Below, piece by piece: positions 51,928-59,993 of a stretch of 59,993 nt of DNA (its first letter is position 1; each line of letters begins with the position of its first letter). Both the position numbers and the translations under genes were made by a program. The stretch is from contig JACPPG010000007.1 in the NCBI GenBank assembly GCA_016191115.1, positions 1-59,993 of the forward strand, given 5' to 3'. Source of the stretch: Planctomycetia bacterium. Its GTDB lineage: Bacteria > Planctomycetota > Planctomycetia > Pirellulales > JACPPG01. Under the pieces are notes generated by a model that was not told the DNA's origin, did not search any database, and saw only the letters and a program-made list of their open reading frames with translations.

Positions 51928-53085
51928 TCAAAGCAGTTCTCGATACAGTTCGGCGTGACGTGCGATCATTTTCTCCACGGTGAATTCGCTTAGCACGCGC
52001 TTTCGGCCCGCTTCACCCAATTGCCGCGCCAGGTCGGCGTTGTCCAATAGCCGGTTGGTGTTCCGCGCGATGCCGGCTCGATCCCCCACCGGCACCAGGT
52101 ATCCGGTTTCGCCGGGCACGACCAGGTCGCGATTGCCGGGGATATCCGTGGCCACGACCGGCACGCCTTGGCTCATCGCTTCCATGACGACGTTGGGCAG
52201 TCCTTCATACTCGCTGGCCAACCACAAAGCGTCGAAGTGTGGCATGAGTTGCGCCGCGTCGTCGCGATGCCCCAGGAAGTGGACTTTGTCCTCGATCCGA
52301 ACCTGGTAGCGGAACCGCTCCAGCCGCTCGCGCTGCGGCCCGTCGCCGATCAACAACAAATGCACGTCCGAGCGGATCACTTTCAGCAGATCCGCCGCCC
52401 AGATTAGGTCCTTGATCCGCTTTTGCGGCCACAATCGTCCCACGGCGCCGATCAGCCGGGCGTCCTGCGGCAGGCCCAGCTCAGCCAGCAGAGCATCGCG
52501 CGAGATGGCGGTGCCGTTGGCCGGCGGCACGCCACCGGAAATGACCGCGAACTTTTGTGGGGCCAGACCGTGATTCACGTAGAAATCGCGGACGCCGGTG
52601 CTGTTGACGATAATGCGGTCGGTGCGTTTGGCCAGCCAGCGGTCGATGGCCAGTTCGTGCCACACCTTCCACGGGTCGACGCAACGCTCGCTGGCAACCA
52701 AATGTCGCACGCCGGCCGACAGCGCCGCGGCACGCCCGTAGCTGTTAGCGGCGAAGATCCACGTCTGCACCAGCTCAGGCCGGAGCGATTGCACGTGCCG
52801 CTTGAGCCGCCAGAAGGCGGCCGGATCGAGCTTCCGCGCCTTGTTGAGGATGCGCACCGGGATGCCCGCTGCCCGCAAGGGCTCTTCGAGCGGCCCGCCG
52901 CGCGTGAGCGCGCAGACGTGCACGTCGAACTCGTTTTTTGGCAACCCGGCCGCCAACAGCGCCAATTGCTTTTCGGCGCCCGAGCGGTCCAGCGTGGGAA
53001 TGATGTGCAGGATGCGTTTGGTCACGATTCGAGGGTGGCGGACTACTGCCCGCCTTTGGCTCATAGTTTGTACGTTGCTATTCAC
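51928..53085 (-). CDS. Group 4 glycosyltransferase
   Basis: This 385-residue GT-B glycosyltransferase (GT4 type) has an N-terminal Rossmann half (ILHIIPTLDRSGAEKQLALL, with the GGxExx-like start altered to SGAEKQ) and a C-terminal half with EYEGLPNVVMEAMSQGVPVV and ATDIPGNRDLVVPGETGYLV. The GTG start shares its first base with the upstream gene's stop. Sugar specificity is unknown; the neighbouring GT4 gene and asnB suggest surface glycan assembly. Confidence 0.9.
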   Translation of the reverse strand: MNSNVQTMSQRRAVVRHPRIVTKRILHIIPTLDRSGAEKQLALLAAGLPKNEFDVHVCALTRGGPLEEPLRAAGIPVRILNKARKLDPAAFWRLKRHVQSLRPELVQTWIFAANSYGRAAALSAGVRHLVASERCVDPWKVWHELAIDRWLAKRTDRIIVNSTGVRDFYVNHGLAPQKFAVISGGVPPANGTAISRDALLAELGLPQDARLIGAVGRLWPQKRIKDLIWAADLLKVIRSDVHLLLIGDGPQRERLERFRYQVRIEDKVHFLGHRDDAAQLMPHFDALWLASEYEGLPNVVMEAMSQGVPVVATDIPGNRDLVVPGETGYLVPVGDRAGIARNTNRLLDNADLARQLGEAGRKRVLSEFTVEKMIARHAELYRELL

Positions 53086-54266
53086 TATTCTAGCCGCTCG
53101 GCCCGCAACAACTGCTCGAACAGGGCCAGGTGGTCGCGGGCGGTCTTTTCCAGAGAAAAGCGGGCGGCCGCGCGCGCGCGCCCAGCGGTTCCGAGCTGTG
53201 CGGCGAAATCCGGCCGCTCGATCACCTCCGCGATCGCCGCGGATAGCCGCTTTTCATCACCCGGCGGCACCAAGAGGCCGCTGGTGCGATCCTCGACGAT
53301 CGCCTGGTTGCCAGGGATCGCGGAGGCGATCGCCGGCAGCCCGGCGGCGAGCGCCTCGAGAAGCGAGATCGAGATTCCCTCGTCGTACGACGGCAGCAGG
53401 AACAGGTCCGCCGCCAGCAGGAAATCCTCGACGTCGTCGAACGCTCCCGGCAGGACGATCCGCCCGGAGAGCCCCAGGTCGTCGATTTGCCGCACCAGCG
53501 TCGCCCGCGCCGGGCCTTCACCCACCAGCCACAGCCGGGCGTTGGGCCACCGTTCGGCGATGCTCGGCCAGGCAGCCACCGCGTGGCGGAGCCCCTTCAC
53601 GTCGTTGAGCCGACCGGTGTAGAGGGCGACGGTGGCGCCGGACGCGAGTGCCAGCGCCGGGTTCGCCTCGGCCAGCGATCGGCGGGCCGCGAGTCGCTCG
53701 GCCTGATCGCGCGGCGGCGATACTGCGACGCCGTTCGTGATATCGTGAATCCGACTCGCCGGGTAGCCCGCCGCCAGCAACTCCACGTGGATCGCGGGGC
53801 TGATCGACACCAGCGCCGCCGCCTTCCGGCAGCGGCGGCGAATCAGGCGGCCGAATCGGGCGTGCTCCTGCCAGTGGCAGTCGCCGCTTGCGCCGCTGCC
53901 TTCGGCCCGCAAGACGACGGGAAACCGGCCGCGGCGCGCCTGGCCGAGCGCCGCGTACGCGTCGTGCTTGAGCATCGACACGTAGGCCAGATCGAATTGC
54001 GAACGATGTGCCTCTAGCCAATGAGCCACGGAACGCATGTAGCGCCACGTCCCCCAGCCGCGCAGGGCCGGGTTATCGAGGCGCACCACGCGGACGCCAT
54101 GATGCTCGATCTCGGCGGGCCACTCGGCGTGCCACTGGGCGGTCAGGAGCGTGGCACGGGCGCCGGCGGCTTGAAAGGCGGTGGCCAATCGCGCCATGAT
54201 CACCTCCGCCCCACCCACCAGCGGCCAGAAGCGGCGCGTGATCAAGACCAGGCGCGGCCCGCTCAC
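53085..54266 (-). CDS. Group 4 glycosyltransferase
   Basis: This is a second GT4-type enzyme of 393 residues. LVLITRRFWPLVGGAEVIMA opens the N-terminal domain, and the C-terminal half has SYDEGISISLLEALAAGLPA and IASAIPGNQAIVEDRTSGLL. It overlaps hpt by 4 bases upstream and the next GT gene by one base, so the three are cotranscribed. It is probably active on a lipid-linked or surface glycan; the acceptor is unknown. Confidence 0.9.
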   Translation of the reverse strand: MSGPRLVLITRRFWPLVGGAEVIMARLATAFQAAGARATLLTAQWHAEWPAEIEHHGVRVVRLDNPALRGWGTWRYMRSVAHWLEAHRSQFDLAYVSMLKHDAYAALGQARRGRFPVVLRAEGSGASGDCHWQEHARFGRLIRRRCRKAAALVSISPAIHVELLAAGYPASRIHDITNGVAVSPPRDQAERLAARRSLAEANPALALASGATVALYTGRLNDVKGLRHAVAAWPSIAERWPNARLWLVGEGPARATLVRQIDDLGLSGRIVLPGAFDDVEDFLLAADLFLLPSYDEGISISLLEALAAGLPAIASAIPGNQAIVEDRTSGLLVPPGDEKRLSAAIAEVIERPDFAAQLGTAGRARAAARFSLEKTARDHLALFEQLLRAERLE

Positions 54267-54838
54267 GACGGCGGCCCTTCCGCGGAACTCGCGCCGCGCG
54301 GGGATGCATCGGTCACGGCGGTCATTTCGCCGGGCTCAAGCGCCGCCACGTACGGCAGATTGCGATACAGGTTTGCGTAGTCCAGCCCGTAGCCCACCAC
54401 GAACTCGTTCGGGATCTCGAACCCCACGTGGTCCGGCTGCAGCGACACTTGCACGCGGCCCGCCTTCCGCAAGAGCACCGCCGAGCGCAGCAACTCGGGC
54501 CGGTGGGCGGCGAACTGCTCGATCAATCCCGACAGCGTGTGGCCCGTGTCGAAGATGTCGTCGACCACGAGCACGTTGCGTCCCTCGATTTGCGGCAGAA
54601 GGTTCAGGTTGATCGACAGCGGTCCGGGCGTCGTCGCCGCGCCGCGATAGCTGTTGGCCTGCACCAACCCGACCTCGAGCGGCATGTCCAGGAGGCGAAT
54701 CAAGTCCGCCAACAGCACCACGCTTCCGGTGAGGACACCCACGATCACCAGCGGCCGGCGCTGATAGTAGGTGTTGATCTCGTCGGCCAGCCGGCGGACG
54801 CCCTCGCGCAACTGTTGTTCGCTGAGGAGCTGTTTCAA
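54263..54838 (-). CDS. hpt: Hypoxanthine phosphoribosyltransferase
   Basis: This salvage enzyme converts hypoxanthine (and guanine) with PRPP to the nucleotide. The PRPP-binding loop is VLVVDDIFDTGHTL, the first part has VIVGVLTGSVVLLADLIRLL, and PNEFVVGYGLDYANLYRNLP is typical near the end. At 191 residues it includes a short Ser/Gly-rich tail. It starts the minus-strand run with two glycosyltransferases, overlapping the first by ATGA. Confidence 0.93.
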   Translation of the reverse strand: MKQLLSEQQLREGVRRLADEINTYYQRRPLVIVGVLTGSVVLLADLIRLLDMPLEVGLVQANSYRGAATTPGPLSINLNLLPQIEGRNVLVVDDIFDTGHTLSGLIEQFAAHRPELLRSAVLLRKAGRVQVSLQPDHVGFEIPNEFVVGYGLDYANLYRNLPYVAALEPGEMTAVTDASPRGASSAEGPPS

Positions 54839-54889
54839 GGGATTCGCCGCCGTGTTGGTATCCGGGCAGAAACCGCGGCACGTCGCCGC

Positions 54890-54919
54890 TTGCGCATCAT
54901 GGTCGTGGTATTCTACAAT
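54890..54919 (+). promoter_or_regulatory. Possible sigma-70 type promoter for the esterase gene
   Basis: TTGCGC (54890-54895) is followed after 18 bp by TACAAT (54914-54919), 42 bp before the ATG at 54961. The -35 box matches only partly. Reading is inference. Confidence 0.4.
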
Positions 54920-54960
54920 CGCGGCGGCAATGTATGAATACGGACGCCTGAGGTATCGTC

Positions 54961-55716
54961 ATGACCGACTTGCTCGCAGGCTGGACGCGGGAGATTGTGG
55001 ACGGCCATCCGTGCGAGTTCTTTGAGCCGCCGGCCCCCAGCGAGCACGCCTACGTCGTTCTCTACCTGCATGGCGTCCACCTGGCCACGCTGGGCGGCAA
55101 CGAGGTCTACACGCGCGAATTTGCCCGGCACGGCCTGCGGGCGATCGTCCCGATGACGCGGCGGAGCTGGTGGGCGGATCGGATCTGCCCCGAGTTCGAC
55201 GCCACGATCACGGCGCAACAATACGTGCTCGATCGGGTGTTGCCCGTGGTGCAAAAGCGGTGGGGCGCCACGCCGCCGCGAGTGGCCCTTTTGGGGACCA
55301 GCATGGGCGGGCAGGGGGCGCTGCGGTTTTCGTTCAAGTTTCCCGACCGGTTCCCGATCGTGGCCGCGCTATCGCCGGCGATCGACTACCAGTTGCGGTT
55401 TTACGAAGATGAAGACGACCCGCTCCCCATGATGTACGACTCGCCCGAGACCGCCCGCCAGGACACGGCCACCTTGCACGTTCACCCGTTGAACTGGCCG
55501 CGGCACATCTGGTTTTGCTGCGACCCGGCGGACCACCGCTGGCACGAGAGCGCCGAGCGGCTGCGCTCGAAATTGGCAGCCTTGGGAATCCCCTACGAGT
55601 GCGATCTGACCAGCGAGGCGGGCGGGCACGGTTGGACGTACTACAACGACATGGCGCCCCGCGCCGTCGGATTCCTGATGGAGTGCCTGGAGCGCGAGCG
55701 ATTGCGGATCGTGTAG
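54961..55716 (+). CDS. Alpha/beta hydrolase, esterase type
   Basis: This 251-residue putative esterase has the nucleophile elbow GTSMGGQGAL near residue 113, an oxyanion-type stretch (YVVLYLHGVHLATLGGNEVY), candidate Asp in FCCDPADHRWHESAERL and candidate His in AGGHGWTYYND near residue 221. It resembles the esterase D/S-formylglutathione hydrolase branch. There is no signal peptide. Substrate unknown. Confidence 0.85.
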   Translation: MTDLLAGWTREIVDGHPCEFFEPPAPSEHAYVVLYLHGVHLATLGGNEVYTREFARHGLRAIVPMTRRSWWADRICPEFDATITAQQYVLDRVLPVVQKRWGATPPRVALLGTSMGGQGALRFSFKFPDRFPIVAALSPAIDYQLRFYEDEDDPLPMMYDSPETARQDTATLHVHPLNWPRHIWFCCDPADHRWHESAERLRSKLAALGIPYECDLTSEAGGHGWTYYNDMAPRAVGFLMECLERERLRIV

Positions 55717-55750
55717 CCTGCGGTCCGATTCGTTCCACCACTCCGTTCGG

Positions 55751-55806
55751 GTGCCACCGGGTACGCCAGTGCCCAGCCCAAGACACACTGGCATAGCCAG
55801 TGGCAC
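55751..55806. repeat. REP pair in inverted orientation
   Basis: GTGCCACCGGGTACGCCAGTGC at 55751-55772 (given as a 22-bp arm; core GTGCCAC and GCCAGTG) and its inverse ACACTGGCATAGCC then AGTGGCAC at 55785-55806 lie between the esterase and CDGSH genes. Related to the palindrome at 36217-36238. Confidence 0.65.
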
Positions 55807-55815
55807 ACGCACCAG

Positions 55816-56037
55816 TCAGCCACTCCCCTCCGTTGCCAGATTGGCGGCAGCAAAGCCACACGTGCGGTGCGATCCGTCGCAGAACGGCTTCTTGGCCGAC
55901 TGCCCGCACCGGCACAGAGCGATAGCCGGCTTGTCCGTGCTCACCGCGAACGGATTCCCCTCGTGATCGATGATCGTTACCGGGCCCTCGATCACCAAGG
56001 GACCGTTAACGCGGCAGCGGATGGTGACGTCCGACAT
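55816..56037 (-). CDS. CDGSH iron-sulfur protein
   Basis: This 73-residue protein holds the CDGSH motif CRCGQSAKKPFCDGSH with ligands Cys42, Cys44, Cys53 and His57, which bind a [2Fe-2S] cluster as in mitoNEET-type proteins. The N-terminal half is beta-rich and lacks a membrane anchor, as in other bacterial members. Role in redox or cluster transfer is inferred from the family. Confidence 0.92.
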   Translation of the reverse strand: MSDVTIRCRVNGPLVIEGPVTIIDHEGNPFAVSTDKPAIALCRCGQSAKKPFCDGSHRTCGFAAANLATEGSG

Positions 56038-56081
56038 GGCAGGGCTCCCTGAGGAAGAATCGTGGCGAGTGAGAGAGCCAT

Positions 56082-57770
56082 CTACGGCTCGTTGGGCGCG
56101 GCTGCCGCCGCTTCCGGCACGATGCGGAAGATGAACAACGCTTGCGCCTGCGCCGGCTCCGCCAGTTTTTCGCCAAGGCCTTGGCCACCGCGCCGCGTGG
56201 CGCCAGACGCCTGCGCGCGCAACAGGCTTTCACGCTTGCCGGCCGAAGCCGAATCGGGTCGATCGTAGTCCTCGTTCTGCGCGTTTTGCGCGGGCGCCGC
56301 CTGCTTGGCGTTGACGCCGAGTTTGGATGCGGCCTTCTCCTTGGTCTGCTCGGAATCAACGCGCGAGGATGGCGCCGTCGCCAGATTGTCTGTCAGGACG
56401 CCCTCCTCTTCGCGGAGCACGCCGAACTGGCTGACGGCCGGCAGCGGAACGCGATAGGCGCGGCCGGCCGGCGCGGGCAGCATCCGCGCACGCCCCGCGA
56501 ATAGCTGCCGCTCAGGCTGCTCCGCGCCTTCGGCCGGCTTTGCCGCCGCGGCCGCGTCGGCGGGAGTGCGATCGCCTTTCGCCTTGCGTCCCATCGCCGA
56601 GCCGCCGCTCGTCTTGCTGCGCGTCTCAGTGGCCTGCGCCTTGTCGGCCACGTCGCTTGCCGTTGGTGCGGCGCCTGGCGCGGTGACCGCGGCGGGGGCC
56701 GCCGGAACGGCCGGGGCCGCTTGCCCCTCGGCGGGAACAGCGTAGTAAAACCAGGCACGCGTGTCTGTCGATGGCGGCAACTGTGATACGGTCACGTCGC
56801 GGAATTCGGCATTGGTCGCCAGAGCCGCCAATGTCGCGCGAAGCTGTTGCGGATTGGCCTCGACGTACACTGCTTCCTGCTGCTCGGGCGCGGCTTTGGA
56901 GTCGCTCTCCACTTTGAACGCGGCAACCGGGGGTTTTTCCTCCAGGTCGCGCGCCGCCTCGTTCGATCGCCCCGATTCCGGCGCGCCCTGCCACACGATC
57001 TGCTGCTGGGAGAGCAGCCTGGAGAACGTGTCGCTGCCGGCCACCTGCGGGCTGACGTCGCAGCGAACCACAAGCGCGCCCCCCGTCGCGGCCTGCTTTT
57101 CGTCCTCTTGCACCAGATACGCGCCCAGCGGCACCTGCTCCTGGTCGCCAAGCTGTAAAGCGAAGTAGGGCGATGTCGCGCCGTCAGCCCCGGCCGCTTC
57201 GCTCGTCGGATTCTGCTCACCGCCACGTGCGTAGCGGTCGGCCGCGTCAACGCCGCTTTTTGAGTCGGCTTCGCCGTGCTGTTGAGCCAACGCCATGGGC
57301 CGATCGTGTGCCACGTCCCAGGCCGCTTCGCCGCGCCCGGGGGCAGCCGGCGCCGGCGCTTGGGCTACCTGAGGCTGATGCCGCTCGTCCGGAGAGAGGA
57401 ACATGATCACCAGGGCCGCCGCCACGGCCAGGCTCGACCAGATAAGCGGCCTCTGCCACCGCGCCCACGACAGCACCGGGGGACGGCCCGCGCTCGCCGA
57501 CTTTTCCTCATGCGGTCGCGGCATCGCCACGGCGCTTGCCGGCACCAGCATCTCGCGCTCCGCCCGCCGCAGCACCGAGGCGGCGAAGTCCGGCCCCAAC
57601 TCGTGCTTCGGCAGCTCGCGCAGGCTGGCCCGCAACGCCGTCAGCTCCTCGAGCATCTGGCGGCTGTCGGGATGGGTGGCCAATAGCTGCTCGGCCCGCG
57701 CCAGATCCTCGCCCGACAGTTCGCCGTCGAGGTAGGCACTGATCAGTTCGTCGTCGGGCATGTTGGGCAT
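56082..57770 (-). CDS. Anti-sigma factor with large periplasmic domain
   Basis: This 562-residue membrane protein sits directly after an ECF sigma factor gene. The N-terminal segment (DDELISAYLDGELSGEDLAR, LTALRASLRELPKHELGPDF) resembles anti-sigma domains but carries none of the HxxxCxxC zinc ligands. One transmembrane helix is at 108-126 (PLIWSSLAVAAALVIMFLS), followed by a periplasmic region of over 400 residues rich in Ala, Gly, Pro and Gln. ATG 57761 is an alternative start. Release of the sigma factor presumably responds to an envelope or extracellular signal; nothing shows which. Confidence 0.85.
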   Translation of the reverse strand: MPNMPDDELISAYLDGELSGEDLARAEQLLATHPDSRQMLEELTALRASLRELPKHELGPDFAASVLRRAEREMLVPASAVAMPRPHEEKSASAGRPPVLSWARWQRPLIWSSLAVAAALVIMFLSPDERHQPQVAQAPAPAAPGRGEAAWDVAHDRPMALAQQHGEADSKSGVDAADRYARGGEQNPTSEAAGADGATSPYFALQLGDQEQVPLGAYLVQEDEKQAATGGALVVRCDVSPQVAGSDTFSRLLSQQQIVWQGAPESGRSNEAARDLEEKPPVAAFKVESDSKAAPEQQEAVYVEANPQQLRATLAALATNAEFRDVTVSQLPPSTDTRAWFYYAVPAEGQAAPAVPAAPAAVTAPGAAPTASDVADKAQATETRSKTSGGSAMGRKAKGDRTPADAAAAAKPAEGAEQPERQLFAGRARMLPAPAGRAYRVPLPAVSQFGVLREEEGVLTDNLATAPSSRVDSEQTKEKAASKLGVNAKQAAPAQNAQNEDYDRPDSASAGKRESLLRAQASGATRRGGQGLGEKLAEPAQAQALFIFRIVPEAAAAAPNEP

Positions 57771-57886
57771 CGTTACACGTCGCTCGCAATGGGCCCGCCG
57801 AGGTGGACCCTACTTACTTCATATCGGTCGAATGGGTGGTCCCCACTAGAGTCGAGTTCGGTAGCCAGCGCTCGTCCAGGATGTCC

Positions 57887-57923
57887 GCCTCACCCCGGCC
57901 CTCTCCCGCCAGGGGAGAGGGAG
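57887..57923. repeat. CCCTCTCCC...GGGAGAGGG hairpin repeat, copy 2
   Basis: This is the second copy of the hairpin seen at 36277-36312, differing at one base of the loop. It sits between the ECF sigma and anti-sigma genes, two bases from the sigma stop codon, and could form a structure in their shared transcript. Confidence 0.75.
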
Positions 57924-57924
57924 T

Positions 57925-58497
57925 CTACTCCTTTTCGACCTCCATCGTTTCTTTCAGTAGTTCGCGCATTTGCAGTCGGGCACGGTGCAGGCGGCTGCGG
58001 ACCGTGCCGATCGGCAGGTCGAGCATCTCGGCGATGGTTTCGTAGTCGCAGTCGTCCATCTCGCGCAAGACTAGCACGGTGCGAAACTCTTCACTCAGGT
58101 TTTCCAGGGCCGCCCGCACCCGCGCGGCGCGTTCCTGCTGTTCGAGCCGGTCGTGCGGGGCACTCCCGGGGTCCGCCAGCGTCAGCGCATGGCCAGTCGC
58201 GTTGCCGTCGATTGAAACATTGGTCCTCGTGCGTCGGCGGCGGGTGGCCGAAACGTTGAACGCGATACGATACAGCCAGGTGTAAAAGCCGCTCGTGCGC
58301 CGGAAGCTTTCGAGCTTGACGAACGCTTGCACGAACGCGTCCTGCACCACGTCGCGGGCGTCCTCCGCCGAGCCGGCGATGTGGGTCATGGCGTGAAACA
58401 GCCGGTCCTGGTAGCGAGCCACGAGCCGACCAAAGGCGTCGGCATTGCCGGCCAGGGCCTGGTCGATCAAGCAGTCGTCGTCCACGTCAGGTGCCAC
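57925..58497 (-). CDS. ECF RNA polymerase sigma factor
   Basis: This 190-residue sigma-70 family factor has region 2 (YQDRLFHAMTHIAGSAEDAR, VVQDAFVQAFVKLESFRR) and region 4 (LVLREMDDCDYETIAEMLDL, PIGTVRSRLHRARLQM). It starts with GTG (MAPDVDDDC). An anti-sigma membrane protein follows, separated by 154 bp that include a hairpin repeat; the pair likely controls an envelope or stress response. Confidence 0.93.
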   Translation of the reverse strand: MAPDVDDDCLIDQALAGNADAFGRLVARYQDRLFHAMTHIAGSAEDARDVVQDAFVQAFVKLESFRRTSGFYTWLYRIAFNVSATRRRRTRTNVSIDGNATGHALTLADPGSAPHDRLEQQERAARVRAALENLSEEFRTVLVLREMDDCDYETIAEMLDLPIGTVRSRLHRARLQMRELLKETMEVEKE

Positions 58498-58755
58498 TAT
58501 TGAGACGCCCCCAGGCGAGCGAGAGTTCCCCGGCGTTCTGCCAATCCGAGTTCCGCGACCACCCCAGCGGGGGCGGCCCTCCTACTTGCCTATCATCCGG
58601 CTGCCGGCGGAAAACGTCAAACGGGGCCTCGCAGCTCAGTGGTCGCTTTTTGCTGGAAATTAGGCCAGCCCCTCTGGTAGGCTCGCGGCGGAGACCCTTC
58701 ACACGATCCTATTGTGGAGGGCCAGCAAGGGGCATTCCTCGGGACGGAGAAACCC

Positions 58756-59652
58756 ATGATGGAAACAAGAAGGGGTTGGTACTGCGCGCGCGAGAGGATC
58801 GGGGAGCCTCCGTTTGCCTCGCCGCCGAGCGAGTCCTGGTTGTTCGCCCAGGCGGCGCTGGGAAAGTGTGCGACCGATTCGCCCGAGCAAGCGACGGCAG
58901 CGCCCGCGGCGCAAGAGCTCAGCGAATGGGTCGCTACGGTATCGACGGGGCCGGGGCCACGCCGTGCCCACAGCGCTCCTCAGCCGGACGAAGCGCTGCT
59001 GTTTGCGCAGGAGCTGCGCGGCGATCCGCCGATCGACGAGGAAGTGCTTCGCGACTGGGTCGCGGCGATCACGGGTTGCGAGGACACGACCTCGGTTTGC
59101 GAGGGCGAGTGGGATCCGGCAAAACATCCGCGCGGCGGCTACTCGCAGAACGTCGGCTGGTTTTTGTCAGCCGGCACGAGCGGCGGAGAGTCGCACGCGT
59201 CCGACCCCTCGCGATGGTATCTACGCTCCGAGGAGAAGGGGACGTGGCTTGGGGCAAAGGGAGACAGCAAGCTCCGGCTAAACAAAGCTATCAACGTTGA
59301 CGGTAAGCTCGTCAAGGAGATCGAGTACAAGAAGGGCGTTCCGCTCCTGCACAAGTTTGTGCACCCTGGCAAGACTGTGGCAATCGTCCTCACAGGGGAC
59401 AACCGAGTGGAGGCGCCGCAGATCCGTGCTACAAATAAGTACGGGCCGAACGGCCGCGTCGACCCCCACGAAGTCCGCCACGCCCTGCGTATCTATCGCG
59501 AGCAGATGGGATCGGCGAACTACTTGAAGACACAAGGTCCGCGAAGCTTTGACTTCGGCGCCGCTGCAGCGCGCGCCAAGGAGGAGCTGCGAACGCGGTT
59601 GACGGGAGCAAGCCAAAGGCACGCACCGCAGCAACTTGGGCCTGTGTATTGA
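58756..59652 (+). CDS. Toxin-like protein paired with a SMI1/KNR4 immunity gene
   Basis: This 298-residue protein from ATG 58756 has GGAG 8 nt upstream as ribosome binding site; GTG 58714 is also open. The N-terminal part has two imperfect repeats (SESWLFAQAALG, ELSEWVATVS and DEALLFAQELRG, VLRDWVAAIT). EWDPAKHPRGGYSQNVGWFL opens the C-terminal domain. LVKEIEYKKGVPLLHKF and VAIVLTGDNRVEA recall the start of WHH/SHH-type HNH toxin domains, but I cannot place the catalytic His residues, although VDPHEVRHA is a candidate. The SMI1/KNR4 gene starts 15 nt downstream, which supports a toxin-immunity pair. Confidence 0.65.
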   Translation: MMETRRGWYCARERIGEPPFASPPSESWLFAQAALGKCATDSPEQATAAPAAQELSEWVATVSTGPGPRRAHSAPQPDEALLFAQELRGDPPIDEEVLRDWVAAITGCEDTTSVCEGEWDPAKHPRGGYSQNVGWFLSAGTSGGESHASDPSRWYLRSEEKGTWLGAKGDSKLRLNKAINVDGKLVKEIEYKKGVPLLHKFVHPGKTVAIVLTGDNRVEAPQIRATNKYGPNGRVDPHEVRHALRIYREQMGSANYLKTQGPRSFDFGAAAARAKEELRTRLTGASQRHAPQQLGPVY

Positions 59653-59667
59653 AGTGGCAGGGCAACC

Positions 59668-59993
59668 ATGCAGTCTTTTCCTGTTCGTGAGTTGTTACAG
59701 GATTCGTACGATCCGCCCTTGACACCCGCGTCCCTGGAGGAGCTGGAAATCGAGTTGGGCGTCAGGTTCCCAAAGGAGTACGCCGACTTCTTGTTGGAAT
59801 TCAACGGTGGGTATTTTCACCGCTCCGTGATCTTTGATCTTCCCAATCCCACTAAGAGCCTATCCAAATACTATACGCATGGCCACTGGCACGGGAAGTG
59901 CGGTTTGAGGGAGCGTTTCTTCCCAACTCGCACGGAGGTGTGCCAATGGCCGATGGTTGCCCGTCAAAGTTTCACCAAATCCCCGAGGCTCTT
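59668..59993 (+). CDS. SMI1/KNR4 family immunity protein (SUKH), cut by the window end
   Basis: The reading frame from ATG 59668 gives 108 residues up to the window end, with no stop. SLEELEIELGVRFPKEYADF followed by LLEFNGGYF is the SUKH-1 signature (leading helix, YxxFL, NGG loop). This superfamily commonly supplies immunity against polymorphic nuclease toxins. It begins 15 nt after the putative toxin gene on the same strand. Confidence 0.85.
   Translation, partial: MQSFPVRELLQDSYDPPLTPASLEELEIELGVRFPKEYADFLLEFNGGYFHRSVIFDLPNPTKSLSKYYTHGHWHGKCGLRERFFPTRTEVCQWPMVARQSFTKSPRL

Overview
This window is high-GC bacterial chromosome that looks like Planctomycetota, most likely an order Pirellulales relative. 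That placement is inference. It rests on the pilM/pilN-fusion pilus module with a very long secretin, planctomycete-style conserved hypotheticals, a DnaA that lacks its N-terminal domain, several families of palindromic intergenic repeats, and frequent GTG starts without clear Shine-Dalgarno sites. Apart from one RAYT element the content is mainly housekeeping. I saw no tRNA, rRNA or CRISPR array.

Layout. 1-10742 (minus strand): type IV pilus / type II secretion-like inner-membrane and secretin genes in the order pilMN fusion, two single-span membrane proteins, secretin. 11106-15430 (plus): a GH38/57-like glycosidase, cytidylate kinase and a PlsC-type acyltransferase. 15474-16244: a frameshifted DUF433-type antitoxin remnant and a 133-bp repeat. 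16245-19215 (plus): ribosomal protein S1 and an RpoD-family sigma factor. 19235-21388: a RAYT transposase between perfect inverted REP hairpins, an FG-GAP protein and a second, inverted copy of the 133-bp repeat. 21419-28102 (minus): cysteine desulfurase, dnaA, dnaN, dciA-like and gyrB, a replication cluster that may mark the chromosome origin. 28348-30458 (plus): a conserved hypothetical and scpB with a very acidic tail. 30492-37756 (minus): argH, a HEAT-repeat protein, a sigma-54 activator, a HemX/CcsA-like protein and hemA.

37985-39736 (plus): a PadR regulator with a clear operator-promoter and a frameshifted partner gene. 39741-41983 (minus): a zinc metallopeptidase and an ATP-grasp ligase with a 4-base overlap. 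42330-45593 (plus): carB. 45651-46603 (minus): a small protein plus a HEPN-like protein, a possible toxin-antitoxin pair. 46787-47746 (plus): an HlyD-type lipoprotein, followed by about 760 bp of unexplained noncoding sequence with a strong terminator. 48509-54838 (minus): hpt, two glycosyltransferases, asnB and glgC. 54961-55716 (plus): an esterase. 55816-58497 (minus): an ECF sigma factor, a membrane anti-sigma factor and a CDGSH iron-sulfur protein. 58756-59993 (plus): a putative polymorphic-toxin-like protein followed by a SMI1/KNR4 immunity protein cut by the window end.

The most interesting items are the toxin/SMI1 pair, the RAYT-REP unit with nearby inverted 133-bp repeats, the dnaA-dnaN-gyrB region with its short DnaA, the metallopeptidase/ATP-grasp pair, the HEPN pair, and the HEAT-repeat gene whose 5' end appears to be made of translated intergenic repeats.
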